Positions 29,962 to 41,002 of a stretch of DNA of 57,956 nt are shown here, one piece after another. Each line of letters starts with the position of its first letter. Position 1 is the stretch's first letter. The notes beneath the pieces were generated by a model that had not been told where the DNA came from, ran no database searches, and was given only the letters and a program-made list of their open reading frames with translations. The position numbers were made by a program, and so were the translations under genes. The DNA is from Modestobacter altitudinis (GTDB lineage Bacteria; Actinomycetota; Actinomycetes; Mycobacteriales; Geodermatophilaceae): contig NZ_SJEW01000027.1 in the NCBI RefSeq assembly GCF_005930475.1, forward strand, positions 1-57,956, in the 5' to 3' direction.

Positions 29962-30621
29962 GTGCCCCGGGAACCCATGATCGCGCCCAGCCTGCTGTCC
30001 GCGGACTTCGCCCGGCTCGCCGACGAGGTCCAGCGGATCGCCGCCGCCGACTGGGTGCACGTCGACGTCATGGACGCCCACTTCGTGCCCAACCTGACCC
30101 TGGGCCTGCCGGTCGTGCAGGCGATCCAGCGGGTCAGCCCGGTGCCGCTGGACTGCCACCTGATGATCACCGACCCCGAGCGCTGGGCCCCGGGCTACGC
30201 CGAGGCCGGCGCGCGCAACGTCACGGTGCACGCCGAGGCGTGCACGGACCCGCGCGCCGTGGCGCGCGACCTCAGGGCCGCCGGGGCCCTCGCCGGGCTG
30301 GCGCTCAAGCCGGGCACCCCGCTGGAGACCTACCTCGACGTGCTGCCGGAGTTCGACACCCTGCTGGTGATGACCGTCGAACCCGGCTTCGGTGGCCAGT
30401 CCTTCCGGCCCGAGGTGCTCCCGAAGGTCCGGGAGGCCCGCCGGCTGGTGCAGACCGGTCACCTGCGGCTCTTCCTCGAGGTCGACGGCGGCATCAACGC
30501 CGACACGATCGCCGAGGCCGCCGAGGCCGGGGCCGACGTCTTCGTGGCGGGGTCGGCCGTCTACGGCGCCGAGGACCCGGCCGCGGCGATCGCCGGACTG
30601 CGGGCACTGGCCGCCCGGTGA
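29962..30621 (+). CDS. rpe: Ribulose-phosphate 3-epimerase
   Basis: Interconverts ribulose 5-phosphate and xylulose 5-phosphate. Ribulose 5-phosphate is the substrate of RibBA encoded downstream. The 219-residue TIM barrel shows [30 protein letters not shown] with the metal Asp, the [10 protein letters not shown] His, [13 protein letters not shown] and the final VDGGIN and AGSAVYG phosphate loops. GTG 29962 is preceded by TACGAT at leaderless spacing. The stop overlaps ribD as GTGA. Confidence 0.95.
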   Translation: MPREPMIAPSLLSADFARLADEVQRIAAADWVHVDVMDAHFVPNLTLGLPVVQAIQRVSPVPLDCHLMITDPERWAPGYAEAGARNVTVHAEACTDPRAVARDLRAAGALAGLALKPGTPLETYLDVLPEFDTLLVMTVEPGFGGQSFRPEVLPKVREARRLVQTGHLRLFLEVDGGINADTIAEAAEAGADVFVAGSAVYGAEDPAAAIAGLRALAAR

Positions 30622-31673
30622 CCCCCGCCGAGCAGGCGGCGATGGCCCGGGCCCGCGAGCTCGGGCTCCGGGTGCTGGGCACCACGAGCCCCAACCCGCC
30701 GGTCGGTGCGGTGCTGCTCGACGCCGCCGGCACCGTGGTGGGGGAGGGTGCCACGTCGCCCCCGGGTGGACCGCACGCGGAGGTGCAGGCACTGGCGCAG
30801 GCCGGCGAGCGCGCCCGCGGCGGCACCGCCGTGGTCACCCTCGAGCCCTGCGCGCACACCGGCCGCACCGGGCCCTGCGCCGACGCCCTGGTCGCCGCCG
30901 GGGTCGCCCGGGTGGTCGTCGCCGTCCCCGAGCCGACCCGGCTCGCCGGTGGCGGGGCCACCCGGCTGCGCGCGGCCGGCATCGACGTCGAGCTCGGCGT
31001 CGAGCAGGCCGAGGCGGAGGTCGGTGCGCTCGCCGCCTGGCTCACCGGCGTCACCGAGCACCGGCCGCACGTGGTGTGGAAGGTGGCCAGCACCCTCGAC
31101 GGCCGGGTCGCCGCGGCCGACGGCTCCAGCCGGTGGATCACCGGACCCGAGGCCCGGGCCGAGGTGCACCGGCTGCGGTCCGGCTGCGACGCCGTGCTGG
31201 TCGGCTCCGGGACGGCGCTGGCCGACGACCCGCAGCTCACCGTCCGCGACGCCGACGGCCGCAACGTCGAGCGCCAGCCACTGCGGGTGGTCCTCGACCG
31301 CCGCGGCCGGGTGCCGGCCACCGCCCGGGTGCACGACGACGCCGCCCCGACCCTGGTCAGCCGCGCGCCGGACCCCGCCGCCCTGCTCGCCGAGCTCCAC
31401 GACCGCGACGTCCGCCGGGTGCTGCTCGAGGGCGGTCCCACGCTGGCCGCCGCCTTTCTCGCCGCGGGCCTGGTCGACGAGGCCGTGGTGCACGTCGCAC
31501 CGCAGCTGCTGGGCGCCGGCGCCTCGCTGGTGGGGGACCTGGGAATCAGCACGATCAGCTCCGCGCTGCACCTGCACGTCACCGATGTCACCCGCCTGGG
31601 CGGGGACGTGCAGATCCGGTTGCGGTCCACCCGGCACACTGGGGGACCAGGGACGACCGGCGGAGGGAGCTGA
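30618..31673 (+). CDS. ribD: Bifunctional riboflavin deaminase/reductase
   Basis: Carries out the deamination and side-chain reduction steps of riboflavin synthesis. The 351-residue protein has an N-terminal deaminase domain with zinc ligands and catalytic Glu in PHAEVQAL and [11 protein letters not shown]. The C-terminal reductase domain starts near [17 protein letters not shown], with [21 protein letters not shown] and [16 protein letters not shown] 30618 overlaps the rpe stop. ribE starts just after the stop. Confidence 0.95.
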   Translation: MTPAEQAAMARARELGLRVLGTTSPNPPVGAVLLDAAGTVVGEGATSPPGGPHAEVQALAQAGERARGGTAVVTLEPCAHTGRTGPCADALVAAGVARVVVAVPEPTRLAGGGATRLRAAGIDVELGVEQAEAEVGALAAWLTGVTEHRPHVVWKVASTLDGRVAAADGSSRWITGPEARAEVHRLRSGCDAVLVGSGTALADDPQLTVRDADGRNVERQPLRVVLDRRGRVPATARVHDDAAPTLVSRAPDPAALLAELHDRDVRRVLLEGGPTLAAAFLAAGLVDEAVVHVAPQLLGAGASLVGDLGISTISSALHLHVTDVTRLGGDVQIRLRSTRHTGGPGTTGGGS

Positions 31674-31674
31674 G

Positions 31675-32315
31675 GTGTTCACCGGGATCGTGGAAGAGGT
31701 CGGCAGCCTGGTCGTGCGCGAGGACGGCGCGGACAGCGCCGTGCTGCGCATCCGGGCTCGCAAGGCGCTGGAGGGGGTCGCGCTGGGCGACTCGATCGCG
31801 GTCAACGGCGTCTGCCTCACCGTCACCGGTGTGCAGCCCGATCCGGGCGCCACCGACGGGGCGAGCGTCTGGAGCACCGACGTCATGGCCGAGACGCTGC
31901 GGCGCAGCAGCCTGGGCGCCGTGCAGGCCGGTGACCCGGTCAACCTCGAGCGCGCCGTCACCCCGCAGACCCGGCTGGGCGGCCACATCGTGCAGGGCCA
32001 CGTCGACGGGGTGGGCACCGTGGTGTCCCGCACGCCCGGCGACGACTGGGAGGTCGTGCGGATCGCCGTCCCGGCCGACCTGGCCCGCTACGTGGTGGAG
32101 AAGGGCTCGATCACCGTCGACGGCGTCTCACTGACGGTGAGCGGTCTGGGCGGGGACGGGCCGACGGACCCAGACCCGGAGCCGTGGTTCGAGGTCAGCC
32201 TGATCCCCACCACGCTGCGTGAGACCACCCTGGGCGAGCGCGCTCCCGGTGACACCGTCAACCTGGAGGTGGACGTGATCGCGAAGTACGTCGAGCGACT
32301 GTTGGGAGCACGCCG

Positions 32316-32319
<4 letters not shown>
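31675..32319 (+). CDS. ribE: Riboflavin synthase, alpha chain
   Basis: Dismutates two 6,7-dimethyl-8-ribityllumazine molecules to riboflavin. The 214-residue protein has the diagnostic N-terminus [10 protein letters not shown] and two tandem lumazine-binding barrels (about 1-97 and 98-205). Each has a conserved repeat: [13 protein letters not shown] in the first and [13 protein letters not shown] in the second. [13 protein letters not shown] links them. The GTG at 31675 has CGGAGGGAG in front. Its stop overlaps ribBA by four bases. Confidence 0.95.
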
Positions 32320-34380
<2,061 letters not shown>

Positions 34381-34413
34381 TTACCGCCCGCAACCCCCGC
34401 TAGGAGCTCCCTC

Positions 34414-35280
34414 GTGCTGCGCGTCGCCGTCCCGAACAAGGGCGTCCTGAGCGAACCCGCGGCGGCGATGCTCGCCGAGAGCGGGTACCGGCAGCGCCGC
34501 ACCACCAGCGAGCTGGCGGTGTACGACCCGGAGAACGACACCGAGTTCTTCTACCTCCGGCCGCGGGACATCGCCGTCTACGTCGCCGCCGGCACCCTGG
34601 ACGTCGGGATCACCGGGCGCGACATGCTGCTGGAGACCACGCGGACCGACGGCGAGGGCACGGTCGCCGCCGAGGTCATGCCGCTGGGCTTCGGCCGCTC
34701 GTCCTTCCGCTTCGCCAGCCCGGCCGACTCCCCGGTCGACGAGGTCGCCAAGCTCGAGGGCAGGCGGATCGCCACCGCCTACCCGGGGCTGCTGCAGCGC
34801 TTCCTGGACGAGACGGGCATGAAGGCCTCGGTGGTCAAGCTGGACGGCGCGGTGGAGACCGCCTGCCGGCTCGGTGTCGCCGACGCGGTCTGCGACGTCG
34901 TGGAGACCGGGACGACGCTGCGCGCCGCCGGCCTGCGGATCATCGGCGACCCGGTGCTGGCCAGCGAGGCGGTGCTGGTCCGCCGGGCTGGTGCCGAGGA
35001 CGTCCCCGCCGTCGCCCAGCTGCGCCGCCGGCTGCAGGGCGTCCTGGTCGCCCGGCGCTACGTGATGCTCGACTACGACTGCCCGGACGAGATCCTGGCC
35101 CAGGCCACCGCCATCACCCCCGGTCTCGAGGGGCCGACGGTCAGCCCGCTGCAGACCGAGAACTGGTCCGCCGTGCGCGCCATGGTGCTCAAGGACGACA
35201 CCAACCGGGTGATGGACGAGCTGTGGGAGCTCGGCGCGCGGGCGATCCTGGTCACCAGCATCGCCGCCTCCCGCATCTGA
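34414..35280 (+). CDS. hisG: ATP phosphoribosyltransferase, long form
   Basis: First enzyme of histidine synthesis, feedback-inhibited by histidine. At 288 residues this is the long form with a C-terminal ACT-like regulatory domain (from about residue 215: DYDCPDEILAQATAITPGLEGPTVSPL). The catalytic domain begins LRVAVPNKGVLSEPA. It has the PRPP-binding loop in DAVCDVVETGTTLRAAGL. GTG 34414 follows AGGAG. Directly after the stop lies a doubled structured repeat. Confidence 0.95.
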   Translation: MLRVAVPNKGVLSEPAAAMLAESGYRQRRTTSELAVYDPENDTEFFYLRPRDIAVYVAAGTLDVGITGRDMLLETTRTDGEGTVAAEVMPLGFGRSSFRFASPADSPVDEVAKLEGRRIATAYPGLLQRFLDETGMKASVVKLDGAVETACRLGVADAVCDVVETGTTLRAAGLRIIGDPVLASEAVLVRRAGAEDVPAVAQLRRRLQGVLVARRYVMLDYDCPDEILAQATAITPGLEGPTVSPLQTENWSAVRAMVLKDDTNRVMDELWELGARAILVTSIAASRI

Positions 35281-35392
35281 AAGGACCCCCGTGCCCCCCG
35301 CCACTCGCAGGCTCGCGGCGGGACCCTGCACGGGGGCCGCCGTGCCCCCCGCCACTCGCAGGCTCGCGGCGGGACCCTGCACGGGGGCCGGC
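35281..35392 (+). repeat. Structured repeat, copy 2, tandemly duplicated (after hisG)
   Basis: Starts one base after the hisG stop. A 51-base unit is present twice in tandem (35291 and 35342 start the same words). The outer stem of the first unit is CCCCCGTGC (35286-35294) with GCACGGGGG (35328-35336). The inner core holds CCCCGCC, CTCGCAGGCTCG and GGCGGGACCCTG. It is homologous to the copies after rpoZ and pucR. The repeat runs into the next open reading frame. Confidence 0.75.
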
Positions 35393-35857
35393 GGGGCCCT
35401 GGAGCACCGTTCCCGCACGTCACCGGGCATCCCGGCGGCCGTGGTCCTCGGCGCGCTGACCGTGCTGCTCTCCGCCTGCGGGTCGGACGGCGGCACCGCC
35501 GCGGGGCCGTCGTCGGCTCCGTCGTCCACCGCGCCGGCGACCGGGGAGCTGGTCGTCGTCCTGGACCGCGGGGAGGGTGCGCAGCCCGAGCGCTACACGC
35601 TGAGCTGCGCCGAGCCGGTGACCGGCGACCTGCCGGACCCGGCCGGGACCTGTGCCCACCTGCAGGGCCTGGCCGACCCCTTCGCGGCCATCCCCGGCGA
35701 CCAGGTGTGCAGCCAGCAGTACGGCGGGCCGCAGACCGCGCACGTCACCGGCCGGTGGGCCGGGGACGACGTCGACCTGCTGCTCGCCCGCACCAACGGC
35801 TGCCAGCTGGCGCAGTGGGCCTCCCTGGGCCCGCTGCTCCCCGGCCCGGGCGGCTGA
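35291..35857 (+). CDS. SSI-like (subtilisin-inhibitor family) lipoprotein
   Basis: The mature part resembles the Streptomyces subtilisin inhibitor family. It has four Cys in the expected order (TLSC, GTCAHL, DQVC, NGC), with QQYGGPQTAHVTGRW and the R-x-NGC-x-x-A-x-W segment near the C-terminus. A lipobox LLSAC precedes a Gly/Ser/Thr linker, so the product is probably exported and lipid-anchored. The start is unresolved. GTG 35291 has AAAGGA at good distance, but it and GTG 35342 lie in the tandem repeat and encode two copies of a 17-residue Pro/Ala/Arg sequence. A CTG at 35399 would give a normal signal peptide. Target protease unknown. Confidence 0.65.
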   Translation: MPPATRRLAAGPCTGAAVPPATRRLAAGPCTGAGGALEHRSRTSPGIPAAVVLGALTVLLSACGSDGGTAAGPSSAPSSTAPATGELVVVLDRGEGAQPERYTLSCAEPVTGDLPDPAGTCAHLQGLADPFAAIPGDQVCSQQYGGPQTAHVTGRWAGDDVDLLLARTNGCQLAQWASLGPLLPGPGG

Positions 35858-35872
35858 CCCGGGCCGCTGCGG

Positions 35873-36880
35873 TCAGCGCGGGCGGGTGGTGCGGTCCACC
35901 AGGTCGATGGCGGTGCACAGCCCCAGCCCGAGAGCCCGGCCGCTGGTCGAACCGGTCGCCAGCAGCGCCCGGATCGCCGGGGCGAGCGCCCCGTCGCCGA
36001 CCAGTCCGCGGAGCACCGCGGCGAACTCGCCACTGACCCGACCGGCCGCGGCGTGCCGCAGCAGTGCCCGGGAGAGCTCGGTGGTCCGGCCGGCGGCCAG
36101 CGCGGTCACCCCGGCGCCGAAGCGCTCGGCCGCCGGATGGCCGAGCAGCACCAGGCCGGCGGTGGTCCCGGCCAGCACGTCGTCGCCGGCCGGGGTCAGC
36201 CCGGGGCCGAGCCCGACGAGCCGGGTGGCGGTGCGCAGCGCGGCGTCGAGGTCGGCGCGGCGAACCGCGCCCCGCAGCGCTGCGAGCGGGCCGCTGGGGC
36301 CGCTGGGCAAGCCGGGCAGCACGAACGCGCTGTGCGGCACGCCCTCGCCGTAGAGCGCCGCGCGCAACTGGCGCACGCCCTCGGGCAGCAGCGCCGGCTG
36401 CGCGGTGGGCAGCTTGGGCCGGGGGTCCCACCAGGACGCGGCGCTCACCGTCAGGTCGCCGACGACCAGCCGGCCACCGCCCACCTGCGCGGGTGCGCCA
36501 CTGGGCACCGACACCAGTGGCCGCCCGTTCGAGGGCCGGAACAGCACGCAGCCCAGCGGCAGCCGGGCCGCGTCGGAGGTCAGCACGCCGACGACGTCGG
36601 GACCTGCGGGCGTCTGCACCGTGAGGTACACCGCGGCCGGGACGCTGAGCAGCACCCGGGCCGACCGGACGGGGCCACGGAGCAGTTCGGCGATGCCGGT
36701 GCTGGCCTGGGCGGGCACGGAAGCCCGGCCGGGGCCCGATCCGTGCCGCTCCGTCGTGTGTGGCAGGTGGATCGTGGGTACACCCGCCCGCGACGCCCGC
36801 CCGGAGTGCGGAGTGCCGTGGGTCGTGGTCTGCTGGGTACCCGCGGCCGTCTGTCCGCCGGTGCTCTCGTAGGTGCGCAT
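35873..36880 (-). CDS. AllH-family protein (DUF2877)
   Basis: A 335-residue protein with the DUF2877/AllH signature LVGLGPGLTPAGDDVLAG and an acid/amide-binding style C-terminal half (VSGEFAAVLRGLVGDG, LLATGSTSG). AllH is a subunit of oxamate carbamoyltransferase (AllFGH) in allantoin breakdown; the partner subunits FdrA/AllG are not seen here. The first about 55 residues are low-complexity. ATG 36880 has GGAGGG just before it. The gene is divergent from a PucR-type purine-catabolism regulator and near an NCS2 permease, which supports a nitrogen or purine salvage role. The exact reaction is not provable from one subunit. Confidence 0.75.
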   Translation of the reverse strand: MRTYESTGGQTAAGTQQTTTHGTPHSGRASRAGVPTIHLPHTTERHGSGPGRASVPAQASTGIAELLRGPVRSARVLLSVPAAVYLTVQTPAGPDVVGVLTSDAARLPLGCVLFRPSNGRPLVSVPSGAPAQVGGGRLVVGDLTVSAASWWDPRPKLPTAQPALLPEGVRQLRAALYGEGVPHSAFVLPGLPSGPSGPLAALRGAVRRADLDAALRTATRLVGLGPGLTPAGDDVLAGTTAGLVLLGHPAAERFGAGVTALAAGRTTELSRALLRHAAAGRVSGEFAAVLRGLVGDGALAPAIRALLATGSTSGRALGLGLCTAIDLVDRTTRPR

Positions 36881-37081
36881 GTGCCCTCCACCCGTGCGGT
36901 CGACGGAGCCCTTCTCGGGCTGACCCCGTCCCGGTCCTCTCCGCCGGACGGTGGTCGACCGACCCGCGGGAACACAGGCGGCCTACCATCCGAGCCGGCA
37001 CAGGTCCCGGGCAACGAACCTAGGTGGCGCGTCCCCGATGCCTGTATGGCGATTCTCGCCAAGCTCGGCTACTGCCGTCCA

Positions 37082-37114
37082 GAGACGTCTGACAGAATCT
37101 CGCGCAGATGTCTC
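37082..37114. promoter_or_regulatory. Inverted repeat around a -10-like element upstream of pucR
   Basis: GAGACGTCTG (37082-37091) and CAGATGTCTC (37105-37114) are inverted copies with one mismatch, 13 bases apart. The spacer contains CAGAAT (37093-37098), which looks like a -10 element. Placement 28 bases before the PucR GTG fits an autoregulatory operator in the divergent allH-pucR region (36881-37141), the rest of which shows no gene. Confidence 0.45.
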
Positions 37115-37141
37115 GTGCGCGGTGTTTTGGGGGTACGTACA

Positions 37142-39103
37142 GTGACTGAACGTGAGGCATCCGTGATCTACGCCGCTCAGAGCGATCGAGCAGCTACTTT
37201 CAGTACCGTGTCAGCGTCCGCGGAACCGGTGCTGTCGCAGGTCGCCCCGGCGGACCGGAGCACCCTGCAGGACAGCATGGGGCTGACCGTCGACCAGCTG
37301 CTGGAGCTCCCCGGCCTCGAGGGCTCGATCGTCGTCGGCGGCGCCACGGGCACCCGGCGGATCGTGCGGCACGTCGCCGTCGACGACCCGGCGCAGCCGC
37401 TGGCCGGGGCCGGCCCGGACGTGCTGGTCGTGCTGGCCGGCCGGTTGCCGCAGGCGGACCCGGCGCAGAGCCGGGCGCTCATCGAGCGGTTGCACCGCGG
37501 CGGCAACGGCGCGCTGGCCTACCGCTCGGAGGTCGGTGCGGCCAGCGTGGCGGGGGAGATGCCGGCCGAGGTCCTCGCCGAGGCCGACCGCCGCGGTTTC
37601 CCGGTGCTCGCGCTGCCCAGCAGCACCCGGCTCGACGAGGTCGTGGCCGAGGTGCTCGGCGCGATCATCGACAAGCAGACCCAGGCGCTCTCGCTCGCCA
37701 ACCGGATGCACAACCAGTTCATCGACGTCGCGCTGTCCGGTGGGGGGCTGGCCGAGGTGACCGCCCAGGCGTCCACCATCCTCGCCGGCGCCGCGGTGCT
37801 GGGGCTCGGGCCGGACCGCGAGGTCGCGTTCAGCGCCGGACCGCCGGAGGAGGTCACGGAGATCCGTGACTGGCTGTGGCTGCTGGACGCGGCGGCGGAC
37901 GACGCCTTCGCCGACCTGACGCCGTCCCGGCGGCTGTCGGGCAACCGGGCCGACCAGAGCGTGGTCACCCCGGCGGACGTGCTCGCCGACGCCGACCTGT
38001 CGCCCGCTGACGGCATCCTGCTCGTCCCCGGGCACCACGAGCTGCCCGGCGGTACCGGCGAGTACGCCGTCGCGCCGATCATGGCCGGTGAGCAGCGGCA
38101 CGGCTGGCTGGTCGCGGTCAACCGGCACGGCCCGATGCTGCTGGGTGCGGGGGCGGTCCTCGAGCAGGCCGCTGTCATCGCCGCGCTGTCGGAGATCCGC
38201 TCGCAGGCCGTGCACTCGGTCGAGCTGCGCTTCCAGGGTGACCTGGTGCGCCGGCTGGTCGGCGGCGTCGTCGGGCACACCGAGCGGACCCTGGCCTACA
38301 CCCGGTCCTTCGGCTGGCGGCTGGACGGACCGGTCGTGGTCCTGGTGAGCGGCACCGAGACGGTGGCCGATGCCAGCGCCGACCCGACCCGGGCCCTGGA
38401 CGTGCTCGACCGCCTCGCCGACGGCTGGCGCGCCGCGGTGGACGCCGAGGTGGCCGGCGCTGCGGTGGCCGGGCTGGCGACCGAGATCGTCACCGTGCTG
38501 CCGCTGGACGGGCGCAGCCCCGAGGAGCTCTCCGCCCTGGTCGCCGCGGTCACCGCCCGGGTCAACGCGCGACTGCGCCGGGTCGGCCGGTTGCTGGGCA
38601 CCGGCATCGGGCGCCCGGCGGAGTCGCTGTCCGCGCTGGCCGAGGCCTACCAGCAGGCGCAGCGCGCGCTGGTCGTGGGCCAGGAGATCCACGGCGGGCA
38701 CGCCGTCACCCACTTTGACCAGCTCGGGGTGTTCCGGCTGCTGTCGCTGATCCCGGACAGCAACGAGCTGCGCTCCTACGTCGACGAGGTGCTCGGGCCG
38801 TTGGCCGACTCCGGTGACGCGGACTCGACCGACCTGCGGGACACGCTGCGGGTGCTGCTGGAGACCAACCTCAACGTCGCGGAGTCCGCGCGCCGGCTGC
38901 ACTTCCACTACAACACGATGCGGTACCGGATCGGCAAGCTGGAGCGGCTGCTCGGGCCCTTCACCACCGACCCCACGCTACGGCTGAACCTGCTGCTCGC
39001 CCTGCACGCGGCACGCATGCGCGGGCTGGACCAGCCGCACCGTCCACCGGTGGAGAGCATCGCGGCCCTGGTGCTGGACGACGGCCTGGAGTCCCTGGTC
39101 TGA
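37142..39103 (+). CDS. PucR-family transcriptional regulator
   Basis: A 653-residue regulator. The N-terminal PucR purine-catabolism domain begins at about residue 40 (GLTVDQLLELPGLEGSIVVGG, then VRHVAVDDP). A CdaR-type GGDEF-like middle region follows. At 575-605 is the PucR C-terminal helix-turn-helix: NVAESARRLHFHYNTMRYRI, then GKLERLLG. GTG 37142 is taken; later starts at 37163 or the ATG of MGLTVDQ (37259) are also possible. The family controls purine/ureide or amino-acid use, matching the divergent AllH gene and downstream NCS2 permease. A structured repeat follows its stop. Confidence 0.88.
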   Translation: MTEREASVIYAAQSDRAATFSTVSASAEPVLSQVAPADRSTLQDSMGLTVDQLLELPGLEGSIVVGGATGTRRIVRHVAVDDPAQPLAGAGPDVLVVLAGRLPQADPAQSRALIERLHRGGNGALAYRSEVGAASVAGEMPAEVLAEADRRGFPVLALPSSTRLDEVVAEVLGAIIDKQTQALSLANRMHNQFIDVALSGGGLAEVTAQASTILAGAAVLGLGPDREVAFSAGPPEEVTEIRDWLWLLDAAADDAFADLTPSRRLSGNRADQSVVTPADVLADADLSPADGILLVPGHHELPGGTGEYAVAPIMAGEQRHGWLVAVNRHGPMLLGAGAVLEQAAVIAALSEIRSQAVHSVELRFQGDLVRRLVGGVVGHTERTLAYTRSFGWRLDGPVVVLVSGTETVADASADPTRALDVLDRLADGWRAAVDAEVAGAAVAGLATEIVTVLPLDGRSPEELSALVAAVTARVNARLRRVGRLLGTGIGRPAESLSALAEAYQQAQRALVVGQEIHGGHAVTHFDQLGVFRLLSLIPDSNELRSYVDEVLGPLADSGDADSTDLRDTLRVLLETNLNVAESARRLHFHYNTMRYRIGKLERLLGPFTTDPTLRLNLLLALHAARMRGLDQPHRPPVESIAALVLDDGLESLV

Positions 39104-39165
39104 CGAAGGACCTCGTCCCTCCCCACGCCACGCTGCGCGCGCCGCGGGCCCCTGGGACGAGGCCG
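39104..39165 (+). repeat. Structured repeat, copy 3 (after pucR)
   Basis: Starts on the base after the pucR stop. The outer stem is CCTCGTCCC (39111-39119) with GGGACGAGG (39154-39162). The core words CCCCACGCC and GCGGGCCCCTG are shared with the rpoZ copy. The outer stem is unlike both other copies but perfectly paired. Confidence 0.7.
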
Positions 39166-39296
39166 TGGTCGGGAGCCCGTCGCTGGACGAAACAGGAACG
39201 TGACACCAGGCCTCTGGTGTCGGCGCGTCCGGTCTGCCACTGTGCGATTCCTCAGCGCTGAGCTACTTGGCTCAGCGTCCGCTCGAGGAGGACCTG

Positions 39297-40745
39297 ATGG
39301 CGTTGGGCTGGAAGCTGTACGGGGATGGCAAGACCCCGCCGGTAGGGGAGTCGGTGGCGCCGGACGAACGGCTCTCCTGGCCGCGCACGATCGGGATCGG
39401 CGCCCAGCACGTCGTCGCGATGTTCGGTGCGACGTTCGTCTTCCCGCTGATCATGGGGCTGGACCCAAACCTCGCGATCATGATGAGCGGTGTCGCGACC
39501 ATCGTCTTCCTGCTCGTCGTCAAGGGGCAGGTGCCCTCCTACCTGGGCACCAGCGCCGCCTTCGTCGGCGGCGTGCTGGCGATCCGGGCCAACGGCGGGA
39601 GCTCCGGCGACGTCGTGGGGGCGATCCTCGTCTCCGGCGTCGTGCTCGCGCTGGTCGGCCTGCTCATCCAGGCCGCCGGGCCGCGGCTGGTCAACAAGGT
39701 CCTGCCGCCGGCGGTGACCGGCGCCGTCGTGCTCATCATCGGGTTCAACCTGGCGCCGGTCGTCGCCAACACCTACTGGCCGCAGGACCAGTGGGTCGGG
39801 CTGGCGACGATGGTCTTCGTCATCCTCGCCTCGCTGCTGCTGCGCGGCTTCTGGGCCCGCATCTCGATCCTGCTCGGCCTGGTCTTCGGGTACCTGCTCT
39901 CCGCCCTGCTGGACGCCACGGCAGGTCCGATCACGTCGGTCCTCGGGGGCGCCACCGAGGCGACCACGCACGACCGGCTGGACCTCTCCGGCGTCGGGTC
40001 GGCGGACTGGGTCGGGCTGCCGGACTTCACCGCGCCGCACTTCTCGGTGAACTTCAGCCTGCTGGTGCTGCCGGCGGTCATCGCGTTGATCGCGGAGAAC
40101 GCCGGTCACGTCAAGGCGGTCGCGGCGATGACCAAGCGCGACCTCGACCCGGTGATGGGCCGGGCGATCTTCGCCGACGGTCTGGGCACCGTCATCGCGA
40201 CCTCGGTGGGTGGGTCGCCGACCACCACGTACGCGGAGAACATCGGCGTCATGGCCGCTACCCGGGTCTACTCCACCGCGGCCTACTACGTCGCCGCGGT
40301 CGTGGCGCTGCTGCTCGGCCTCTGCCCGAAGTTCGGTGCGCTGGTCAACGCGATCCCCGGTGGGGTGCTCGGCGGGATCACCGTCGTCCTCTACGGGATG
40401 ATCGGCCTGCTCGGCGCCAAGATCTGGAAGGAGAACCGGGTCGACTTCGCCAACCCGATCAACCTGGTGCCGCTGGCGGCCGGGATCATCATCGGGATCG
40501 GCAACGTCAACCTGGTCTTCAGCGACGAGTACTCCCTCGGCGGCATCGCGCTCGGGTCGATCGTCGCGGTGGCGGGCTGGCACCTGGCACGGTCCGTCGC
40601 GCCAGCCGAGATGCGGGCGGCGCTCGCCGCCGAGGACGGCTTCGCGGGCGGCACCGGGCCGGCTCTGGGCTCCTCCGGCCGGCACACGGTGGACGCGGGC
40701 GGGGCGGACCCCTCCGACCTCGACCGGCAGGACCACCGGCGCTGA
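39297..40745 (+). CDS. Uracil/xanthine permease, NCS2 family
   Basis: A 482-residue membrane protein with about 12-14 hydrophobic segments. NCS2 hallmarks: IGAQHVVAMFGATFVFPLIMG near the N-terminus, the substrate-site Glu in LPAVIALIAENAGHVKAV, and the second signature GGSPTTTYAENIGVMAATRV. Those carry the acidic residues that bind the base in E. coli UraA. The uracil-type signature is closer than the xanthine type, so uracil proton symport is likely. The TTG at 39267 gives a longer frame, but ATG 39297 has GAGGAGGA at ideal spacing. Its location after pucR suggests nucleobase uptake under PucR. A strong terminator follows. Confidence 0.9.
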   Translation: MALGWKLYGDGKTPPVGESVAPDERLSWPRTIGIGAQHVVAMFGATFVFPLIMGLDPNLAIMMSGVATIVFLLVVKGQVPSYLGTSAAFVGGVLAIRANGGSSGDVVGAILVSGVVLALVGLLIQAAGPRLVNKVLPPAVTGAVVLIIGFNLAPVVANTYWPQDQWVGLATMVFVILASLLLRGFWARISILLGLVFGYLLSALLDATAGPITSVLGGATEATTHDRLDLSGVGSADWVGLPDFTAPHFSVNFSLLVLPAVIALIAENAGHVKAVAAMTKRDLDPVMGRAIFADGLGTVIATSVGGSPTTTYAENIGVMAATRVYSTAAYYVAAVVALLLGLCPKFGALVNAIPGGVLGGITVVLYGMIGLLGAKIWKENRVDFANPINLVPLAAGIIIGIGNVNLVFSDEYSLGGIALGSIVAVAGWHLARSVAPAEMRAALAAEDGFAGGTGPALGSSGRHTVDAGGADPSDLDRQDHRR

Positions 40746-40758
40746 TCGTCCGTCCCAG

Positions 40759-40792
40759 CCGGCCCGGCTCCCGTCCCCGGGAGCCGGGCCGG
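40759..40792 (+). terminator. Terminator of the permease gene
   Basis: Perfect 15-base inverted repeat (CCGGCCCGGCTCCCG at 40759-40773; its complement at 40778-40792) with loop TCCC, beginning 13 bases after the permease stop. The strongest simple hairpin in the window. Confidence 0.8.
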
Positions 40793-41002
40793 TCCGTGTC
40801 CGGAGGAGGACGCCAGGACCGCGGGGATCGACGAGCCGGACCGCCGGGGACGCACCGGCCTGGACCGGGTGGGCCGGGACCTCACCGCAACGGCGTCCGG
40901 GTGCGGGACGTCGAGCTGCTGCACTTCTACGCCGGGCCCTGCAGCGCCGGCGCCGGCGCCCGCGCCACCGACGGCGGCGGCCTGGTCCCGCTGAACGCGG
41001 GA
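40793..41002. other. Intergenic stretch between the permease and phosphatase terminators
   Basis: About 210 bases. A frame can be opened through here, with a purine-rich GGAGGAGGA near 40801, but the product is Gly/Arg/Pro-rich, resembles no family and runs into the antisense of the phosphatase. I see no gene, repeat or regulatory signal I would assign. Confidence 0.4.

Noticed and set aside
35281-35392. CRISPR-like array suggested by the tandem repeat
   Set aside because: Only two directly abutting 51-base units without spacers, and related single copies elsewhere; this is a structured repeat, not CRISPR.
39267-39296. TTG start for the NCS2 permease
   Set aside because: The ATG at 39297 has an ideal GAGGAGGA, which lies inside the would-be extension.
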